Source: Leptospiraceae bacterium (GTDB lineage: Bacteria > Spirochaetota > Leptospiria > Leptospirales > Leptospiraceae). From it: a DNA stretch of 18,068 nucleotides. Below the pieces are notes generated by a model, which worked only from the letters and a program-made list of their open reading frames with translations, made no database searches and was not told where the DNA came from. The DNA lies in the NCBI GenBank assembly GCA_027485405.1, contig JAIXRB010000206.1, forward strand, positions 1 through 18,068, read 5' to 3'. Below are positions 14,702-18,068 of this stretch, in pieces. Position numbers and translations under genes: made by a program. Every line of letters begins with the position of its first letter. Within the stretch, counting starts at the first letter, position 1.

Positions 14702-15428
14702 ATTCGCCCTTCGGTTTCCAAACACCCCCGACCAAATCAATAGTTTCGGCAGGATCTCCTTTTTTCATTATCGTAATCCGGAGGGCAAACCTTTCCAATA
14801 AGCGTAAATCATGAGAGATGAAAAGGATCCCTGTCCCTAGTTTTTTTGCAATTTCCTTGATTTCTTCTAAAAACCACCGTTCCGCTGAACTGTCTAGCCC
14901 AGTCGTGGGTTCATCGAGGACAAAAATAGGACAGGGATTCAAAATTCCCAAAGAAAGGCAAAGCCTTTGCTTCTCGCCACCAGAAAGTTCTTTTGGATAG
15001 GAATTCCAAATTCTGGAAGGGTTCCTTAAAAACATCTTCTCCCAAAGGGAAAGGATTTCTTGCCTATGGATCTGGAGTTTTCGAATTCTAATATAATCTG
15101 CAAACTGTGAACCAATTTTTTGGTAAGGGTGAAAAGCTAGATTGGGATTTTGAGGAACGTAAAAGATTTTTTTTATGAGTTCTTCTCTGGATTCAGGATT
15201 TTTCCAAGTTGGATAATCTGAACCTAGTACTGTCCAGTTGCGAAAAGAAAGACTCCAATTGTCAGGCAGGAAGCCTAACAAACTTTGTGTGAGACTACTC
15301 TTTCCAGATCCCGATTCCCCCACGATTCCACAAATTTGCCCTGGATCCAAATTGAGATCCAGTGAACTCCAAAGTGTCTCCCCATTCGGGGTTTTCAACT
15401 CTGCCCCGCTTAAATTGATTAATGTCAA
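14652..15428 (-). CDS. ABC transporter ATP-binding protein, oligopeptide/nickel (Dpp/Opp/Nik) type
   Basis: Cytoplasmic ATPase subunit of an ABC importer, 258 residues. All nucleotide-binding motifs are present: Walker A GESGSGKSS (37-45), Q-loop VPQNPNLAFHPY (91-102), signature LSGGEKQR (148-155), Walker B IFVLDEPTTGLD (168-179) and the switch His in ISHD (206). The Q-loop and signature context resemble DppD/OppD/NikD ATPases. It is shorter than the 320-residue peptide-transporter ATPases and lacks their C-terminal extension. No permease, second ATPase or binding protein is adjacent, so its partners must be elsewhere. The start is TTG, directly after the gmhA stop; no in-frame ATG lies near the N-terminus. 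The 3' end overlaps the FHA gene by 50 bp. Confidence 0.88.
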   Translation of the reverse strand: MTLINLSGAELKTPNGETLWSSLDLNLDPGQICGIVGESGSGKSSLTQSLLGFLPDNWSLSFRNWTVLGSDYPTWKNPESREELIKKIFYVPQNPNLAFHPYQKIGSQFADYIRIRKLQIHRQEILSLWEKMFLRNPSRIWNSYPKELSGGEKQRLCLSLGILNPCPIFVLDEPTTGLDSSAERWFLEEIKEIAKKLGTGILFISHDLRLLERFALRITIMKKGDPAETIDLVGGVWKPKGEYGKKLKTAYDFFHSPS

Positions 15429-16013
15429 TTAGCTGAATCCAAACAACTCTCGCTCTACGACACTACAGAGAATATGTCCAATAGTAATATGACATTCTTG
15501 GATTCTTGCTGTGACCGTTGAAGGAACGATGATTTCCGAATCAGCCAATCCTTTTGCCTTTCCCCCAGTCCCACCGAGGAGAGTTATGGTTTTCATGCTT
15601 TGGCTCTTTGCCTTTTCAATTGCCTTTAATACATTGGAAGAATTTCCAGAAGTTGTAAGAGCAATCAATAGGTCACCTGGTCTCCCAAATGCCTCAACTT
15701 GTCTTTCGAATATTGTGTCATAACCATAGTCGTTTGCACCTGCTGTCAAAACAGCTTGGTCTGCACTTAGCGCTAGAGCAGGAATTGCCTTTCGGTCGTT
15801 TCCAGATTTAAATCGAACCACAAGTTCAGCGGCTATATGGCTTGCATCACAAGCTGAGCCTCCGTTTCCACAAAACAAAACAAAATTTCCTTTTCTGAGC
15901 ACATCGACCAATAGTTGTCCCATTTTTTCAATCGCTGGCAAAGAGCTACGGATTAGGTTTTCTTTGGTTTCTATAGATTCTCGGATTTCCTTTTCTATTA
16001 ATGATTGGCTCAT
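15429..16013 (-). CDS. gmhA: SIS-domain phosphoheptose isomerase (sedoheptulose-7-phosphate isomerase)
   Basis: Converts sedoheptulose 7-phosphate to D-glycero-manno-heptose 7-phosphate, the first step of heptose synthesis for LPS core. The 194-residue protein matches the GmhA/DiaA group: LFCGNGGSACDASHIAAELVVRF (47-69, with Glu63 at the catalytic position), the phosphosugar loop LTTSGNSSNVLKAI (119-132), LLGGTGGKAKGLAD, and IQECHITIGHILC with His175 and His180. Length and motifs are normal. It overlaps the upstream unknown gene by ATGA and touches the ABC gene. DiaA, a DnaA-binding paralogue with the same fold, is the main alternative; the neighbouring LPS-type glycosyltransferase favours the heptose role. 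Confidence 0.88.
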   Translation of the reverse strand: MSQSLIEKEIRESIETKENLIRSSLPAIEKMGQLLVDVLRKGNFVLFCGNGGSACDASHIAAELVVRFKSGNDRKAIPALALSADQAVLTAGANDYGYDTIFERQVEAFGRPGDLLIALTTSGNSSNVLKAIEKAKSQSMKTITLLGGTGGKAKGLADSEIIVPSTVTARIQECHITIGHILCSVVERELFGFS

Positions 16014-16810
16014 TTTGCTCTTTTCCTTTTTTTTCTGTCTTCTATTTGCATTTCCAGTTCACGCTTTCTTTCCACTTTATCAATGCCTAAGTAAAATTCA
16101 TCTAAAGCTATGCTGAAGTCGAAAAAATTTCGATTCTTTCCTTGTTTGGCTAAATCTTGGTTGGTAGCAAGACTCAAATAGTAAAGTTCGTCTCGGATTA
16201 ACATCTGCTGTTTCTCAGTGGCAAATTCTTGGATGAAATTTTTCATCTCGTCCCCTAAACTTAAGACAACTAGCGCGAGCGTATTTGCCGAAAAACCCAA
16301 AATCAATTGTTCTTTCCAAAAAATTGGCCAAGAATGGATTTTCTGGATTTGTGATTCTTTCTGTTTCTTATTGGTTTCACTGATTAAGTTTTTCACTTCA
16401 GATTTGCCTAGGGCAATTAAGAAGGCTTCTAAATTTGGCAGATCTGCCTTCAGGCTCTCATTCAAAATTCCTTCTTTAGAAAGAAGAATTCCGTTCCATT
16501 TTTCATCTTTACCTTGGTAGATGGAACTTTCCGTCACCACCAAAAGTGAAAAATCACTTCCATCGACTTTAAAAATTTGGTCATTTGTTTTATTCACTCG
16601 GATTGATTCTGATTCAAAAATAACCCCAGAGCTAACCTTTCTGGTTAAAATCAAACTATCCCATGCTTTCCTAGCATTTTGATACTCGTGTGAAAAATCT
16701 CGCGGTTCACGAATGATTTTTCGTTCGGGTTCAACAAAAGGTTCTGGTTTTTCTGGGAGAAGGAACCAGGCTTTGATCCTAGCTAACAAAGATTTACTTT
16801 TTTTCGCCAT
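16010..16810 (-). CDS. Unknown protein with basic, helical C-terminus
   Basis: I do not recognise this 266-residue protein with confidence. It has no signal peptide or clear membrane segment. Visible parts: a basic start (AKKSKSLLARIKAWFLLP), a middle with beta-type stretches (GVIFESESIRV, FSLLVVTESSIYQG, WNGILLS), a helical stretch FSANTLALVVLSLGDEMKNFIQEFATEKQQMLIRDELYYLS, and a strongly charged end KVERKRELEMQIEDRKKRKRAK. The pattern of the helical stretch recalls the repeated units of FliG (ALVLxxL followed by a conserved hydrophobic helix), but this is only a hint. The ATG has AAAGGA close upstream. It overlaps the glycosyltransferase gene by 17 bp and gmhA by 4 bp, so it is very probably co-transcribed and real. 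Confidence 0.8.
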   Translation of the reverse strand: MAKKSKSLLARIKAWFLLPEKPEPFVEPERKIIREPRDFSHEYQNARKAWDSLILTRKVSSGVIFESESIRVNKTNDQIFKVDGSDFSLLVVTESSIYQGKDEKWNGILLSKEGILNESLKADLPNLEAFLIALGKSEVKNLISETNKKQKESQIQKIHSWPIFWKEQLILGFSANTLALVVLSLGDEMKNFIQEFATEKQQMLIRDELYYLSLATNQDLAKQGKNRNFFDFSIALDEFYLGIDKVERKRELEMQIEDRKKRKRAK

Positions 16811-17618
16811 AGTCCTTTCGCAGATTAGATGGTCGTTCGATCATTTCATTTTCCAATTCATAAATTTTGGCGTATTTGAGAAATGTTGAGAAGCTGGAAG
16901 AAAGGGCGATGAAAAGTCCCGGGATTCCATCCATAAATCCCCGCTTAAAAAGATAGATTTCAAAAAATTTCCAGATCGGCTTCAAGAGAGATTTTAACAC
17001 TGAGAAATGCTTGCCTTTCTTGAATCGAGTAAAAGCAACTATAGATGAAAACTGATTGATGGTCTGGATCTGGTGAGAGAAATCTAAAAAACTATAGTGC
17101 AAGATATCTCCTTTCAGATCACCACCTCTTTCAGGGTGTACTAAATCCAGATAGTCGTGTGGATTCTCCCCTTTCCAAGTGGCAGAGCCTTTCTTTACCA
17201 AGCGATATCGTTTTTGAGGGTACCAACCAGAATGACGGATCCATCTGCCTAAATGAAAGGTGAGTCGTGATACCCGAAACCCTTCTTCTAGAACTTCTTC
17301 TTTCTTTAAAAAATTCTGAATTGATTCTTGTAAGACTGGATTCAATCGTTCGTCTGCATCCAAAGAAAGAACCCAATCATTTTTGCAAAAAGACATGGCA
17401 AGATTTTTCTGTTCTACATGCCCTTGGAAATCTTGAGATAGAAATCTAACCTTTGGATTTTTTACAGCCAAATCTTTCGTTTTATCCGTACTATGCGAAT
17501 CTAAAATTAGGATTTCATCAGCAACAGAAGACACAGAGTTTAATAATTCTTCTATGTTCTTTTCTTCATTGAAAGTGATCACTGCCACAGATAATCGTCT
17601 AGATAATTGTTTGGACAC
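16794..17618 (-). CDS. Family 2 glycosyltransferase, WaaE/KdtX-like (LPS core)
   Basis: Predicted GT-A fold glycosyltransferase that adds a sugar to LPS core or a related glycan at the inner face of the membrane; 274 residues. N-terminal nucleotide-sugar domain: LSVAVITFNEEKNIEELL, ADEILILDSHSTDKT, and the metal-binding LSLDADER (DADE at 87-90). The second half has the marks of the WaaE group: RHSGWYPQKRYRLVKKG, GENPHD, GDILHYSF, and a C-terminal amphipathic or membrane-touching region FKRGFMDGIPGLFIALSSSFSTFLKYAK. The start is GTG, with AGAG seven bases upstream; no ATG is available before the first conserved strand. It is the first gene of the ten-gene minus-strand convoy and is divergent from the ligase-like gene with only 35 bp between them. 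The sugar and acceptor cannot be read from the sequence. Confidence 0.9.
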   Translation of the reverse strand: MSKQLSRRLSVAVITFNEEKNIEELLNSVSSVADEILILDSHSTDKTKDLAVKNPKVRFLSQDFQGHVEQKNLAMSFCKNDWVLSLDADERLNPVLQESIQNFLKKEEVLEEGFRVSRLTFHLGRWIRHSGWYPQKRYRLVKKGSATWKGENPHDYLDLVHPERGGDLKGDILHYSFLDFSHQIQTINQFSSIVAFTRFKKGKHFSVLKSLLKPIWKFFEIYLFKRGFMDGIPGLFIALSSSFSTFLKYAKIYELENEMIERPSNLRKDYGEKK

Positions 17619-17653
17619 AGGGGAACTCTACTCCATTCTTCAAAAAATCAGCT

Positions 17654-18068
17654 ATGAGAAAAGAACGATTTGAAGCTCTCAGTTATCTTTTTCTTTGTTT
17701 TTTCTGGGCTACCGTACCGCTTTCCGTAACTCTCTCCCAAGGATTTGCCATCCTATCCATTAGTTTTGCTTTTTTGGCGTTCAGATTTTCCAAGAAGTCG
17801 ATTTTTTCGGAGATTTGGTTTCTTCCTTTTGTTGCTATGCTTCTTTTCTATGTTGGGAGTTTCCTTTTTGGAATAAACAAATCTTATGTGAGTAAAAACA
17901 CATTTTGGCACAATGGGGAATGGAGAGATGCCTGGATGTTGCTCCTTCTTCCTGTAAGTTATTGGAACGCCAAATCTAGGGGATGCGATACTCCTATGCG
18001 TCTTATGATCGGTTTCCTGATCTTATTCAGCCTCCTTTCCCTATTTTTTTTTTTTTTTTTTCTTTATA
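17654..18068 (+). CDS. Multi-pass membrane protein, O-antigen ligase/polymerase-like, N-terminal part (runs off right edge)
   Basis: The first 138 codons of a plus-strand gene. The translation is strongly hydrophobic with segments such as ALSYLFLCFFWATVPLSVTL, GFAILSISFAFLAFRF, FLPFVAMLLFYVGSFLFG and MRLMIGFLILFSLLSLFFFF, separated by short polar parts including NTFWHNGEWRDAWMLLLLP. This layout and the place next to an LPS glycosyltransferase fit the Wzy/WaaL O-antigen ligase superfamily, but the family's conserved periplasmic loop would lie outside the window. Codons 131-136 are a run of 18 T coding for six Phe. The ATG at 17654 has no obvious ribosome binding site. The 35-bp gap to the divergent glycosyltransferase shows no clear promoter; any promoter must overlap coding sequence. 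Confidence 0.7.
   Translation, partial: MRKERFEALSYLFLCFFWATVPLSVTLSQGFAILSISFAFLAFRFSKKSIFSEIWFLPFVAMLLFYVGSFLFGINKSYVSKNTFWHNGEWRDAWMLLLLPVSYWNAKSRGCDTPMRLMIGFLILFSLLSLFFFFFFLY
18044..18061. repeat. Homopolymer tract of 18 T in the ligase-like gene
   Basis: Eighteen consecutive T occupy codons 131-136 of the plus-strand membrane-protein gene and keep its frame open as counted. A gain or loss of one or two bases would shift the frame. The window ends seven bases later, so the effect downstream cannot be seen, and a run this long near a sequence end may also be an assembly error. Confidence 0.9.

Noticed and set aside
17619..17653. Promoters in the 35-bp gap between the glycosyltransferase and ligase-like genes
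   Set aside because: No -35/-10 pair with acceptable spacing fits; candidates such as GATAAT near 17600 lack a plausible -35.
1..18068. tRNA, rRNA, CRISPR array, insertion sequence or prophage
   Set aside because: Reading both strands gave no cloverleaf-like block, no regular spaced repeat and no transposase or phage motif; nearly all sequence is explained by the listed genes.

Overview
The window looks like the chromosome of a diderm spirochete of the family Leptospiraceae, most likely a Leptospira species. Reasons: a Gram-negative envelope gene set (BamA, ExbB/ExbD, GmhA, an LPS-type glycosyltransferase, an O-antigen-ligase-like protein), a spirochete-style lipoprotein, a cNMP/patatin fusion of a kind I associate with leptospires, moderate-to-low GC, and long tightly packed same-strand gene convoys. 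The genus is an inference from gene content and protein style; no database was searched. I see no tRNA, rRNA, CRISPR array, insertion sequence or prophage gene.

Layout, left to right. (1) Positions 1-6981, all on the minus strand: recN, then after a 74-bp gap a compact unit exbB-exbD-bamA-uvrD/pcrA with gaps of 10 and 8 bp and finally a one-base TGATG overlap. The helicase runs off the left edge. A good sigma-70-type promoter with an extended -10 lies just upstream of recN and decides its start codon. (2) 7111-8841, plus strand: a single gene for a degenerate cyclic-nucleotide-binding domain fused to a patatin/NTE-type esterase, divergent from recN. (3) 8838-17618, minus strand: ten genes head to tail with overlaps or very small gaps: glycosyltransferase, unknown protein, gmhA, ABC ATPase, FHA membrane protein, lipoprotein, leuC, leuD, periplasmic FKBP isomerase, and a divergent cysteine-synthase-like PLP protein. 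Its end overlaps the patatin gene convergently by 4 bp. (4) 17654-18068, plus strand: the 5' part of a multi-pass membrane protein resembling O-antigen ligases, which contains an in-frame run of 18 T near the right edge.

How the genes fit together. The left unit combines outer-membrane protein assembly (BamA) with an inner-membrane proton-driven energiser pair (ExbB/ExbD) and DNA repair (RecN, UvrD/PcrA). The right unit mixes LPS core functions (GmhA makes the heptose precursor, the glycosyltransferase and ligase-like protein would act on LPS) with leucine biosynthesis (LeuCD) and several envelope or signalling proteins of unknown role. No wholly new system is evident. The points I consider most worth a second look are the T18 tract, the PLP enzyme with its substrate-binding loops replaced, the cNMP domain lacking its nucleotide-binding residues, the FHA transmembrane protein, and the operon-like convoy.
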